DNA of 64,000 bases from Candidatus Zixiibacteriota bacterium (GTDB lineage: Bacteria; Zixibacteria; MSB-5A5; GN15; FEB-12), in the NCBI GenBank assembly GCA_035380245.1, contig DAOSXA010000003.1:639676-703675 (forward strand), given 5' to 3'. The notes under the pieces were generated by a model. It saw only the letters and a list, made by a program, of their open reading frames with translations. It was not told where the DNA came from and searched no databases. Positions 52,560 through 62,160 of the stretch are shown here, piece by piece; positions within the stretch are counted from its first letter, which is position 1, and each line of letters starts with the position of its first letter. The translations under genes were made by a program, and so were the position numbers.

Positions 52560-53333
52560 ATGAGTTATCTCGACGCCTTTATCCTTGGTCTGTTGCAGGG
52601 TTTGACCGAATTCCTGCCGGTATCATCATCCGGTCATCTGGTAATGGCACAAGCGATGTTGGGGGTAAAACAACCGGGGGTAGCCTTTGAAGTGCTGGCG
52701 CACCTGGGCACTCTGGGGGCGGTGTTGGTTTATTTTCGCGGTCGGATAATTGGCATGTTCATGTCGCTCTGGCGATCCGATCGACCTGTCGAGCGTCGTT
52801 TGATCTGGTATCTTATCATTGGCACGGTTCCGGCGGCAATAGCGGGATTGCTTCTGAAAGATCTGCTTGAATCATTATTCAGCCAACCGGCGTTTGCGGC
52901 CGGGATGCTTCTGGTCACCGGAGCCATCCTCCTGACAACCCGCTGGACCATGAAAGGCTCCCGCGATATCTCTGTCCGATCGGCGATCATAATGGGAGTA
53001 GGGCAGGCGTTGGCGATCGTACCGGGTATCTCACGGTCCGGATCAACCATCGCCGCGGGCATGGCCGCCGGGGTGCAACCCTCACTATCGGCTGAATTTT
53101 CATTTCTTCTGGCGATTCCAGCGGTGGGTGGCGCCGCGTTGCTGGAGATTAAGTCATTGATTAATATGCCGTCACAACTTATTGGTCAATATGTCTTTGG
53201 GGCGATTGTTGCGTTTGGTGTTGCGCTCTCTGCGGTATATCTCGTGCTGGAGTCGATAAGGCGCGGTAAGTTTGTTTACTTCGCTTACTATTGCTTTGCG
53301 GCCGGCCTCGTTGGGCTGTATCTTTTCCTGTAA
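52560..53333 (+). CDS. uppP: Undecaprenyl-diphosphate phosphatase (BacA/UppP)
   Basis: Recycles the lipid carrier of peptidoglycan and surface glycans. 257 aa; the motifs GLTEFLPVSSSGHLVMAQAM and PGISRSGSTIAAGMAAG contain the active-site residues. About seven TM helices. GGAAGG upstream. The stop TAA abuts the ATG of the next gene. Confidence 0.97.
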   Translation: MSYLDAFILGLLQGLTEFLPVSSSGHLVMAQAMLGVKQPGVAFEVLAHLGTLGAVLVYFRGRIIGMFMSLWRSDRPVERRLIWYLIIGTVPAAIAGLLLKDLLESLFSQPAFAAGMLLVTGAILLTTRWTMKGSRDISVRSAIIMGVGQALAIVPGISRSGSTIAAGMAAGVQPSLSAEFSFLLAIPAVGGAALLEIKSLINMPSQLIGQYVFGAIVAFGVALSAVYLVLESIRRGKFVYFAYYCFAAGLVGLYLFL

Positions 53334-54914
53334 ATGAGTAAGAAGATTCTTGTTATCCGGTTCGGATCGCTGGGAGATCTAATCCTGACCTCGGCGCCGA
53401 TTCTGAACCTGCATGTCAGCTATCCCACGTATGAGATCGCTTTGCTTACCAAAGAGCGATTCATGGGCACAGCGATGGGGATTGGCGCGGTTGACCGTAT
53501 TCACATTCTTCCCGAAAAAGCTTCTTTCTGGCAGTACCTGGGGCTTCTCCGCAGGCTCTCGAAAGAACAGTTCGACCTGATCGTGGATCTCCACGGCAAC
53601 CAGCGCAGTTGGCTGGCGCGCAAGCTCATCAAAGCTAACACCAAAGTGGTTTATCCCAAACGTCGTCTGGAACGAGTGGTTGCCACACGCAAAGGTGTTG
53701 TGTTGCCGAAAAGCTGGCCGCATACGATCGATCTTTATAACGATGCCGTGAAGCAGGCCGGGGGACGAACACCGGCATTTCGCCCGGTTTTCGATCTGAG
53801 TCGTTTCAATGTGTCCGATCCGGTGTTGTTCGCCGGAGAAGCCGGCGGCCCGTTGATTGCCATTGCTCCCGGTGCCGCTCATCCGACCAAGCAGTGGCCG
53901 ATGGAGCGCTTTGAGAGGCTGGCTGAGTTATTGGGAGAAAAACTCAACGCCCGCATTGCCTGGCTGGTGCAGGCTCAGGATCAAGGAAAACAAAGGCTGG
54001 CCGAATGTCTGGGACCAGATCGTTTCATCGAGATCGTCGATGCCGGTATCCCGAAACTGGCCGAGTTTATTTCTCGTTGCGATTTAACCGTGGCCAACGA
54101 TTCCGGATTGGCGCATCTTTCGAGTGCGGTGGGAACACCGGTCATGGCGATCTTCGGCCCGACTCATCCGGTGTTGGGATTCGCACCTCGGGGGCAGTTC
54201 GATCAGATTATTGAAGTCGATGAAGCCTGTCGGCCCTGTTCGCTGCACGGCAAGAAACCGTGTTATCGTGAGCGACGCTTTTGTATGGAGCGAATCGAAC
54301 CGGAAGCAGTGCTCCGGAGAGCTGCCGAGTTGCTGGCTGAACGAAAAGACCTGCAACCGGCCCTGTTTATCGACCGTGACGGAACCCTTATCGTCGATAA
54401 AGATTATCTCTCCGACCCGGAAGGCGTGGAGTTAATTCCGGGAGCGGTAGAAGCCCTGAAGAAGGCTCGTGCGGCCGGATATAAGCTCGTGGTGGTTTCC
54501 AATCAATCCGGGGTGGCACGCGGTATGTTCGATATCGCTGCCGTTGAGGCCGTCAACAGGAGGCTCCTTGAAATTCTGACGCAAGCGCGAGTAGATGTCG
54601 CTGCTGTCTATTATTGTCCCCATTATGAAGAGGGGAAAGTCCCTGAATACGCCGTAAAATGCGGTTGCCGAAAACCGGCGCCGGGAATGCCGGAAGAGGC
54701 CGCCTTGCAGCTCGGGCTTGATTTGCGTCGGTCTTGTGTGATCGGGGACAAGTTGGATGATATCTTTCTTGCTTCGGTGATAGGTTCTGGTGCGATTCTG
54801 GTGCGAACAGGTTATGGAACTGAATCCGAAACCAAAGCAACGGCACTGACGCGCCCTGTTACGATATGCGATGATCTGAAAGCTGCGGTTGATAAAATAT
54901 GTTCGGGGGAATAA
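53334..54914 (+). CDS. Heptosyltransferase (GT9)-GmhB-like phosphatase fusion
   Basis: 526 aa two-domain protein. Residues about 1-335 are a GT9 ADP-heptose:LPS transferase-type domain (ILVIRFGSLGDLILTSAPIL; LIAIAPGAAHPTKQWPMERF; TVANDSGLAHLSSAVGTPVM). Residues about 340-526 are a HAD phosphatase like GmhB (FIDRDGTLI with D347 and D349; VVSNQSGVARGMF; YYCPH ... CGCRKP zinc set; GDKLDDI). GmhB removes the C7 phosphate in ADP-heptose synthesis, so one polypeptide joins precursor and transfer steps. Start touches the uppP stop. Confidence 0.92.
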   Translation: MSKKILVIRFGSLGDLILTSAPILNLHVSYPTYEIALLTKERFMGTAMGIGAVDRIHILPEKASFWQYLGLLRRLSKEQFDLIVDLHGNQRSWLARKLIKANTKVVYPKRRLERVVATRKGVVLPKSWPHTIDLYNDAVKQAGGRTPAFRPVFDLSRFNVSDPVLFAGEAGGPLIAIAPGAAHPTKQWPMERFERLAELLGEKLNARIAWLVQAQDQGKQRLAECLGPDRFIEIVDAGIPKLAEFISRCDLTVANDSGLAHLSSAVGTPVMAIFGPTHPVLGFAPRGQFDQIIEVDEACRPCSLHGKKPCYRERRFCMERIEPEAVLRRAAELLAERKDLQPALFIDRDGTLIVDKDYLSDPEGVELIPGAVEALKKARAAGYKLVVVSNQSGVARGMFDIAAVEAVNRRLLEILTQARVDVAAVYYCPHYEEGKVPEYAVKCGCRKPAPGMPEEAALQLGLDLRRSCVIGDKLDDIFLASVIGSGAILVRTGYGTESETKATALTRPVTICDDLKAAVDKICSGE

Positions 54915-55922
54915 ATGCAACGCGAAGCAGCCTTTTATCGCAAGCTGGATGACGACAAAGTGCAATGCGTGCTCTGTCCGGCGGATTGTACCCTTAAACC
55001 CGGTCAGGTTGGCATTTGCGGTTGTCGCCGTAATGAGAGCGGGATTTTATACACGGACAATTTCGGTGAGGCGGTCAGTATTGCGATTGATCCGATCGAG
55101 AAAAAACCTCTGTATCATTATTTACCCGGTACGTTTATTGTCAGCGCCGGTCCTAACGGTTGCAATCTGAGTTGTAAGCATTGCCAAAACTGGACGATCT
55201 CTCAAGAAGAAGCTCCCACACGGTTTATATCGCCGGAGCAAATGGCGCGACTGGCCGGGGAGAGAGGTTCTATAGGACTGGCTTTTACTTATTCCGAGCC
55301 GCTTATCTGGTATGAGTATATCCGTGAAGTTGCCCCGCTGTTGCACGAGGCTGGTCTTAAGGCGGTGTTGGTCAGCAACGGCTATATCAATCCCAGGCCG
55401 CTGGCCGAGTTACTGCCGCATCTGGATGCGGTCAATTTCGATCTCAAGTCCATTCGCGACGATTTCTATCGCAAGATATGCAAAGGGACAATTAACGCGG
55501 TTCTCGATGCAATCAGGGCTACCCGGGCTGCCGGGGTGCATCTGGAAGTCACCAACCTGATCATTCCCGGTCTGAACGACAGCGAGCGTGATTTGGTCGA
55601 TCTCTGTGATTTTGTTGCTTCCGTCTCGGACATGATTCCGCTGCATTTTTCCGCGTATCATCCATCGTATAAGATGGACCGACCGCCTACCCCTGCCGAA
55701 ACTATGAAAAGGGCCTTTGACCTTGCCTCGGACCGGCTGAAATATGTTTTTGTCGGAAATATGAGCCTTCCGGGATGCTCCAACAGCCGGTGCCCTCAAT
55801 GCGGAGCACTACTCGTTGAACGAAGCGGTTACCGGACGGAGATCAAGGGGCTTGATGAGAACGGTAATTGCACCGGATGTGGATTTCAAACAGAAATCGT
55901 GGTTGCAGCGTCAATAAGCTGA
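54915..55922 (+). CDS. amrS: AmmeMemoRadiSam system radical SAM enzyme
   Basis: 335 aa. 4Fe-4S/SAM site CNLSCKHC (C83, C87, C90). N-terminal extra Cys set (C18, C21, C25, C35, C37) and a C-terminal Cys-rich part (CPQCGALLVERSGY ... CTGCGF) match the PflA-like AmrS group, which normally occurs with AMMECR1 and MEMO1 genes. Neither partner is in this window. Function unknown. The ATG directly follows the previous stop. Confidence 0.9.
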   Translation: MQREAAFYRKLDDDKVQCVLCPADCTLKPGQVGICGCRRNESGILYTDNFGEAVSIAIDPIEKKPLYHYLPGTFIVSAGPNGCNLSCKHCQNWTISQEEAPTRFISPEQMARLAGERGSIGLAFTYSEPLIWYEYIREVAPLLHEAGLKAVLVSNGYINPRPLAELLPHLDAVNFDLKSIRDDFYRKICKGTINAVLDAIRATRAAGVHLEVTNLIIPGLNDSERDLVDLCDFVASVSDMIPLHFSAYHPSYKMDRPPTPAETMKRAFDLASDRLKYVFVGNMSLPGCSNSRCPQCGALLVERSGYRTEIKGLDENGNCTGCGFQTEIVVAASIS

Positions 55923-55936
55923 GACAAACTGATAAC

Positions 55937-58744
55937 GTGGCAAACGATCGACCAGAACCAAGATACACTGTGCTCAAACGGGCAATCCTGCTGAGTATTC
56001 TGCTTGTTCTTTTGTGCGGTAATGCCGCCGCCCAATTTTACTACGGGAAGAATAAAGTTCAGTATACGAATTTCGATTGGCAGGTAATGCACACCGAGCA
56101 TTTCAATATCTACTTCTATGAGGAAGAAGTGGCGCTGGCTCGAACGGCGGCGCAACTGGCAGAGACCTCTTACGAAGTTCTTTCCGCTCGTTATAATCAC
56201 GAGATACCCAGGAAAGTCCCGCTCATTATCTATTCGTCCCCGAGTTATTTCTCGCAGACAAATATCCTGCCGTACCTGTTACCGGAGTCGGTGGGCGGTT
56301 TTACGGAGTTTATCAAAGGGCGGGTGGCCGTGCCGTTCAACGGCTCCTATGCTGATTTCGCCCATGTGGTGCGCCATGAATTGGTGCACGCTTTTATGAT
56401 TTCGCGACTCGATGCCGTATTTAACCGTCAGCGGCGCGGTAAATTCCATTATCCTCCGTTGTGGTTTACGGAGGGACTGGCCGAGTATTGGTCGAACCAA
56501 TGGGGCAGTGAAGAGGACATGACGCTCGGAGATATGGTTCTGAGCAATCGTCTGGAGGGGATCAACACGCTCTGGCGTTTATCCGGTACTTACTATATGT
56601 ATAAAGGCGGGGAGTCGCTTCTGCACTTTATCGATTCCACCTATGGCCCCGATAAAATTCCGCTTCTGTTCGAGAACTGGCACAAAGGGAAGAATTTTGA
56701 CGAAGTTGTCAAACTCACTTTGGGCGACAACCTGAAGGATGTCTCCGACAAGTGGGTCTACTGGCTCAAGCGACGTTACTATCCGGAGTTAGGCGAGTAC
56801 GGTCTGCCTAAAGGGGAATCAAAGTTCATTACCGATGAGCGTTTCGCCGAAAAGGGAGTGCCGATTACCTGGGATGACGGCCGGGGTACGAAGGAATGGA
56901 TTATCTACAAAGCCTATTGCATGGGTTACACCGGGATCTATATGAAACCGCTCGCTCCCGGCGGCAGGGAACGCAAGGTGCTGGTAAAAGGAGAACGGTC
57001 GGCGGATTATGAATCCCTGCACATTCTTCGTAGCGGCATTGACGCCAACGATTCCGGACTGGTAGTCTTTTCGTCCAAATCAAAAGAGTGTGATGTCCTG
57101 TATATTCTCGATCTCAATGAAAATCGGGTAACACAACGCTATGAGTTCGCCGATCTGATCGAAGCCCGCTCTCCGCGTCTGTCGCCCGAGGGGGACAGAG
57201 TCGTGTTCTCCGGCGTTAAAAAAGACGGTTACACCAACATCTATCTCCTCAATCTTGCCCGGGGCGATTACTATGCTGTCACCGATGATGTTTTTGACGA
57301 CGCCGATCCATGTTTTACCATCGATGGCCGTTCCCTGGTGTTTTCTTCCGACCGTTGTGTCGGCGGCCCTGACGGAGCCTACAATTTATATCAGATAGAT
57401 CTTGATAGCCGCACCATGAAACAAATCACCTTTGGTGCGTTTGCCGATAAAAGTCCTGAGTGTACCTCACGAGGGATATATTTCTCCTCGGATCGGAATG
57501 GTTTCCCCAACCTGTTCTTGATGGATCATCAGGGGCAATTGACCGAGCAGTCGACTTATGCCACCGGTGCTTTTGACCCGCGTCTTACTTCCGACGGCAA
57601 ACGTCTGACTTACACCGGTTATCAGGATATGGCTTATCGAATCTACGTGATGGATCTTCCGGAACAACCGATCCCGGTGGAACAACCGGCGCCGGATACA
57701 TTGCTAACCTGGACACCACCGCAATTGCCCGAGGAACACCGCAGTTCGACAGTAAGGTATCATACCGAATACAGCTTCGACATTGCTCAGTCAGCCATGA
57801 TTTACGATCCGGTTTATGGCTCTCTGGGCGGAGTACAGGCAGCTATTACGGATATGCTGGGAAATCATGCGATACACTTCCTACTGACGAACTCGGCTCA
57901 GACTAAGGATGAATTTCTTGAATCGTTCAATGTCGGCGTAACCTATATCAATAGGAAGACACGCATCAATAAAGGACTAGGGCTTTTTCATCTATACGAT
58001 GAATACTACAACGACTACGATAAATACTATTACGAGCGGCAGGCCGGTGCGCTGGGATTTGTCAGTTATCCGTTTTCGAAATTCAGCCGCGTTGATCTGA
58101 CTACGGTTGCGCGTTATTCCAAACGCGATAGTCGATACAATTTCAATAATCGCGAGGCGTTTCTCGTCAGCAGTTATATCAGCTATGTCTATGATAATTC
58201 CATCTGGGATATCTCCGGACCGATCGACGGTCGTCGTTATCATTTCACCCTGGGACACACGACCTCGATGGATGGTTTCAGGAGTTTCAACCGTACCGCT
58301 ATAGCCGATATCCGCCATTATTTCAGGCTGGGGACCAATTCGGCGCTGGCCAATCGCATGTTCGCGTATACTTCGGCCGGTCTTGAACCGCAACGCATCT
58401 ATTTCGGCGGAAGCTGGTCTTTCCGAGGTTTTGACCGCCGGGCGTTTTACAATCGGAACGTGCTGTTCTCGTCGACAGAGTTACGTTTTCCACTCATCGA
58501 TGTCCTGGCTATAGGATTCCCATTCGGCGGGCTTTCATTTCAGGGCATAAGAGGCGCGCTTTTCTATGATACCGGGGCGATGTGGGATGACAACTTCGAC
58601 CAGTTTCTGGGCTCTTTCGGGGCCGGTTTCCGGGTGGCAATCGGTTATGTAATCCTCTTGCGTTTTGATTTCTCGCGGACCCATGACTATGAAACTATGA
58701 GCCCCAACACCGATTTCGATTTCTTCTTCGGATGGAATTTCTGA
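55937..58744 (+). CDS. Peptidase MA-TolB propeller-surface antigen fusion
   Basis: About 935 aa from GTG 55937 (alternative GTG 55970 gives a cleaner signal peptide MLKRAILLSILLVLLCGNAA). Order: zinc peptidase-MA domain with HELVHAF (H147-H151) and a following FTEGLAEYW, about residues 30-300; TolB/PD40-type propeller strands (LSPEGDRVVFSGVKK, FTIDGRSLVFSSDRC, LTSDGKRLTYTGYQD), about 310-600; then a beta-barrel resembling the Omp85/surface-antigen end (FGGSWSFRGFDRRAFYNRNV), about 620-935, ending Phe. Probably outer-membrane inserted with periplasmic protease and propeller. Seen in FCB-type genomes. Confidence 0.85.
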   Translation: MANDRPEPRYTVLKRAILLSILLVLLCGNAAAQFYYGKNKVQYTNFDWQVMHTEHFNIYFYEEEVALARTAAQLAETSYEVLSARYNHEIPRKVPLIIYSSPSYFSQTNILPYLLPESVGGFTEFIKGRVAVPFNGSYADFAHVVRHELVHAFMISRLDAVFNRQRRGKFHYPPLWFTEGLAEYWSNQWGSEEDMTLGDMVLSNRLEGINTLWRLSGTYYMYKGGESLLHFIDSTYGPDKIPLLFENWHKGKNFDEVVKLTLGDNLKDVSDKWVYWLKRRYYPELGEYGLPKGESKFITDERFAEKGVPITWDDGRGTKEWIIYKAYCMGYTGIYMKPLAPGGRERKVLVKGERSADYESLHILRSGIDANDSGLVVFSSKSKECDVLYILDLNENRVTQRYEFADLIEARSPRLSPEGDRVVFSGVKKDGYTNIYLLNLARGDYYAVTDDVFDDADPCFTIDGRSLVFSSDRCVGGPDGAYNLYQIDLDSRTMKQITFGAFADKSPECTSRGIYFSSDRNGFPNLFLMDHQGQLTEQSTYATGAFDPRLTSDGKRLTYTGYQDMAYRIYVMDLPEQPIPVEQPAPDTLLTWTPPQLPEEHRSSTVRYHTEYSFDIAQSAMIYDPVYGSLGGVQAAITDMLGNHAIHFLLTNSAQTKDEFLESFNVGVTYINRKTRINKGLGLFHLYDEYYNDYDKYYYERQAGALGFVSYPFSKFSRVDLTTVARYSKRDSRYNFNNREAFLVSSYISYVYDNSIWDISGPIDGRRYHFTLGHTTSMDGFRSFNRTAIADIRHYFRLGTNSALANRMFAYTSAGLEPQRIYFGGSWSFRGFDRRAFYNRNVLFSSTELRFPLIDVLAIGFPFGGLSFQGIRGALFYDTGAMWDDNFDQFLGSFGAGFRVAIGYVILLRFDFSRTHDYETMSPNTDFDFFFGWNF

Positions 58745-59925
58745 TGAAAAAGCTAGTTATTGTAATGACTGTCGGTCTGATTGCTCTGAACGGCTGCGGG
58801 CATAAATTCCACCTCAAAAAGGAATCCTTAAGCACCCCCGGCGTCTGGACCTGTTATCGGGGTGATTTGGCCGCTACCGGGGCAATAGGCGGGGGGACTT
58901 ACGACGGTAGCCTGGATGTAGTCTGGGAGGCCTCATCGAGAGATAAACCCAGCGGGCCCCTGACCCTGCAATATGGCTGTTTAGCCTATCCCGGTTCTAA
59001 AGGCAAGACAAGGATGTATGACCAGATAACCGGGGCGTATCTGGGGACGATCGGTTCTGCACGGCGTACTTCACAGACCGGTCTGGCAACGAGTAACGGT
59101 TGCGGTTGTTGGGCGACCAGTCCTCCCCGAGATCGGCTGGTTTGTATCAATCTTCTTAAACACCGTGAGTTATGGGATAACCCGGTAAAGGATGCCGCCG
59201 CGGGGACGATAATCCTAGAAAACCGGGTTTTGGTCGCTTCAAGTCCGGGCCAACTGGCTGCATATGGGCTTGAGGATGGCCGCCCAGTCTGGAGTTTTGA
59301 GTCCCCGGTCAGACTGGTGGCGCCACCGGCGTTTGCCGACGGTGTTATTTTTCAACCGGCCGATCAGGGTCTGTTGTTCTTTGTCAACGCCGAAAATGGA
59401 GAAGAGATCGCTCAGGTCAAGATCGAAGGCTCTCTGGTGAATGCCGTGGCGGTCGGCGCCCTGGTCTATGCCGCTGATATGCAGGGACACGCCTACGGAA
59501 TTGACCGTGGCACTGCGGCCATCGTCTGGCGGAGTGAGCTTCCCGGCAACACCTGGACTGCCCCGACGCTGGCTGATGATCGGTTGTTTTTCGGTTGTTC
59601 CGACGGCGTTGTTGTGGCGCTCGATGCTGTTGACGGCCGTGAGTTGTGGCGGTTTGAAACCGGTGAAGTCATTCGAGCTTCGATCATTGCCGTGGGCGAG
59701 GTCGGAGTTGTTGGAACTCTGGCCGGATCTCTTATCAGTTTTCGGTTGTCTGATGGACGGACTATCGAACGGCGCGAGTTGCGCGGAGGACTTGAAATAA
59801 CTCCAGTCTCTGACGGCGAGCATGTTTATGTGGCCACCCGGGCGGGAAAAATAACCTGTTTTGGGGTAAGAGATGTCGCTGAACAACCAGACCGTCAACG
59901 AAGCCGATCTCAATCTGAGTCTTAA
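58744..59925 (+). CDS. PQQ-like beta-propeller lipoprotein (BamB-like)
   Basis: 393 aa. ATG at 58744 overlaps the previous TGA by 1 nt; the N-terminus MKKLVIVMTVGLIALNGCGH has a lipobox (LNGC). Repeated propeller strands: VCINLLKHRELWDNP, AYGLEDGRPVWSFESP, LLFFVNAENGEEIAQVK, YGIDRGTAAIVWRSELPG, VALDAVDGRELWRFETG. Resembles BamB or PQQ-repeat scaffold proteins; no enzyme residues seen. Neighbour of an outer-membrane barrel gene, consistent with barrel assembly or a scaffold. Overlaps the next gene by 53 nt. Confidence 0.88.
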   Translation: MKKLVIVMTVGLIALNGCGHKFHLKKESLSTPGVWTCYRGDLAATGAIGGGTYDGSLDVVWEASSRDKPSGPLTLQYGCLAYPGSKGKTRMYDQITGAYLGTIGSARRTSQTGLATSNGCGCWATSPPRDRLVCINLLKHRELWDNPVKDAAAGTIILENRVLVASSPGQLAAYGLEDGRPVWSFESPVRLVAPPAFADGVIFQPADQGLLFFVNAENGEEIAQVKIEGSLVNAVAVGALVYAADMQGHAYGIDRGTAAIVWRSELPGNTWTAPTLADDRLFFGCSDGVVVALDAVDGRELWRFETGEVIRASIIAVGEVGVVGTLAGSLISFRLSDGRTIERRELRGGLEITPVSDGEHVYVATRAGKITCFGVRDVAEQPDRQRSRSQSES

Positions 59926-62077
59926 TGAAATAGCTCATGCCATCACGCGTGAACTGGCCATGACTGCGCGTAAGGTGGCGATCTATGGCTCCGACCATCC
60001 TTTGGTGGCCAAAGCGGTTGCGAAGCCGTTCGCCGAATTCAACAAAGCGTTTCGTTTCAAACGACATGTGAATTTTCAGGTTTATCAGGGTCAGTTGTAT
60101 GTGTTGAATTTCCGTCTACGCGATTCGGTTTTCTGCACGGAACTACTGCGCTATTTGCAAATACTGGATGTAAACGCCGTGTTGTTCGAACGTCGTTTGA
60201 CCGTAGCCGAACTGATCGGTTTTATCGGCAGAATGGTTATGCGAACCAGCCGAACCGATCACGACAACCTGATGGTTCGCTATCTCAAAGAGAAGAAGTG
60301 TGACACTATTTCGGCCAACAGTCGCGAAGCATTCAATCAATTCGAATTGAGTCGCCAGTTCCGGGGTGACATTGACGGCGACTATTCGGTTAAGGCCGTA
60401 ATGCTGGAGCTGATGGGCGATGATCCGATTAAGTTGTCGCATTTAATTGAAACCGGGGAGGCTGAGGATCCCTTCCTGGCTGATTTCGAGCGTGATTATA
60501 TCGAGTATCTCATGCCCGAAGCGGCTTCGCAATTGACGGTGGATGATGTCGAGCGCGGTCTGTCTCGTCTGCAACGGGAATACTCCGATGGCAAGGTAAC
60601 GGAAGAAGCTTTTGTCGGCATCCGCAAGCTGCTCAATTATCACGGTGACCGTGAGAGAATAATGAATCGCATCGAGGCCTTGTTAAAGAATTCAGAGCAT
60701 GCCGATGTCATCTCGAACAGTCTAACGACTCCTGCCGGTGCGATTCGAATGGAAGCGGCCGATCAAATCGATCAGATCATGGCAACATGTTTCGAGTCTA
60801 CCCTGAGTCCGGAAAACCAGGTCGCGTTTGCTTCAGCCTTTGGACGTATTCTGCGTACCGGGCAACGCGGCAAGGCTATCCAGGTTATCGAAAAACTTCT
60901 AGATTGTCTGGAAAAACCAGAATCGGGTACGCGTCTTCGAGCGCTCGAACTTCTGCTGGCGACCGTGGATTTGATCGAACTGCCGACCCATAATTCGCTT
61001 TGCGATGAGACCGTACTGTCGGTTGTGGCACGTATCAACGCAAGGCGGGAAACATTCGAATACTCGGAATTCATCTGGCGTCTGGTTAAGAAACTCGCAC
61101 TCGCCCGTCAGTATGAACAAATGGCGGCATTGGTCTCAGCGTTGGCCGCCCGACGTCAGGTCGGCGATACCGTTACCATATACGATTCGATGGCCGTCAA
61201 GAAAGCTCTTAGCAATATCGACAGGTCTGAAGTGATCAATTCATTGATCGATCAGATGCTTACGGCCGACAACAAAACCTCACGCGTTCTTCGACAGATA
61301 CTGGTGGCGATCGGCTCCGAGCGAGTCGCGATGGCGCTCTCGAACATTATTTCGCATCCGGTTCGTCAGGTCCGTCAGCATGCATTGAAGATTCTTGCGG
61401 AGCTGGGACGTTCCTCGTTAAAAGTATTTACCCGCTTACTCCAGGACAACAATCTCTTCACTCGCGAAGCCGGTCGGTATGAGTTGCCGGACGCGAAATG
61501 GTATATCGTGCGCAACTCCATTTTCGTACTCGGCTCGCTGGGTGATCCGGACGGTGTCGCTCCGTTGCGATTGCATATCAACGATAAAGATGTCCGTGTG
61601 CGGCGTGAAATCATTTCAGCGCTCGAGAAGATCGGCGGGGAAGAGTCGTTCGACTTATTGATTCTGATGGCGGATGATACCGATCTCGATGTCGCCCGGA
61701 CGGCGGTAATCGCTGCCGGTTTGATCGGCAGTCCCGAGGCCGCGGCGCAGTTGTATGATGTTGCCGAAAGACATCCGGCGCTCTCTCCCAAAGTGATCTT
61801 TGCGCTGGGCAAGTTGGGCGGTCCCGAAGCGCTCAAAGTTCTCATCCGGCTTTTAGCGAATGAAGATGAACTGGCGGATCTCGGCAAGGGACAGGTGTCG
61901 CGTGATGAAATGAGACTGGCGGTGGTAAAAGCACTGGGGACGATCGGTGAGGATGAAGCGTTGCTGCAACTCAGGAAATACCAGGAGTCACAGTCTACGA
62001 CGCAGAAGATTCTCTTCAAGAATACAGCCGTCAATAAAGCCGTCGCCGAGATTCTCTCTCGCACAGACGCGGATTAG
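59873..62077 (+). CDS. HEAT-repeat protein
   Basis: 734 aa, ATG with GGGG about 8 nt upstream, starting inside the previous gene. About 300 residues of helical N-terminal region, then tandem HEAT/PBS-type repeats from about 470 on (SNIISHPVRQVRQHALKILA, INDKDVRVRREIISALEKIG, ADDTDLDVARTAVIAAGLIG). No membrane segment or signal peptide. Likely scaffold or regulator; family of phycobilisome-lyase-like repeats. Followed by a strong terminator. Confidence 0.85.
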   Translation: MSLNNQTVNEADLNLSLNEIAHAITRELAMTARKVAIYGSDHPLVAKAVAKPFAEFNKAFRFKRHVNFQVYQGQLYVLNFRLRDSVFCTELLRYLQILDVNAVLFERRLTVAELIGFIGRMVMRTSRTDHDNLMVRYLKEKKCDTISANSREAFNQFELSRQFRGDIDGDYSVKAVMLELMGDDPIKLSHLIETGEAEDPFLADFERDYIEYLMPEAASQLTVDDVERGLSRLQREYSDGKVTEEAFVGIRKLLNYHGDRERIMNRIEALLKNSEHADVISNSLTTPAGAIRMEAADQIDQIMATCFESTLSPENQVAFASAFGRILRTGQRGKAIQVIEKLLDCLEKPESGTRLRALELLLATVDLIELPTHNSLCDETVLSVVARINARRETFEYSEFIWRLVKKLALARQYEQMAALVSALAARRQVGDTVTIYDSMAVKKALSNIDRSEVINSLIDQMLTADNKTSRVLRQILVAIGSERVAMALSNIISHPVRQVRQHALKILAELGRSSLKVFTRLLQDNNLFTREAGRYELPDAKWYIVRNSIFVLGSLGDPDGVAPLRLHINDKDVRVRREIISALEKIGGEESFDLLILMADDTDLDVARTAVIAAGLIGSPEAAAQLYDVAERHPALSPKVIFALGKLGGPEALKVLIRLLANEDELADLGKGQVSRDEMRLAVVKALGTIGEDEALLQLRKYQESQSTTQKILFKNTAVNKAVAEILSRTDAD

Positions 62078-62130
62078 TACCATCCCGTTCTTCAGCCCCT
62101 GGTTGTAGAACTGCTCCTCGAATGAAACTA

Positions 62131-62160
62131 ACGGCCGGTTGATACTCCGGCCGTTTCTTT
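62131..62160 (+). terminator. Intrinsic terminator ending the envelope cluster
   Basis: 8-bp stem ACGGCCGG/CCGGCCGT (62131-62138 with 62147-62154), 8-nt loop, then TTTCTTT. Confidence 0.9.
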
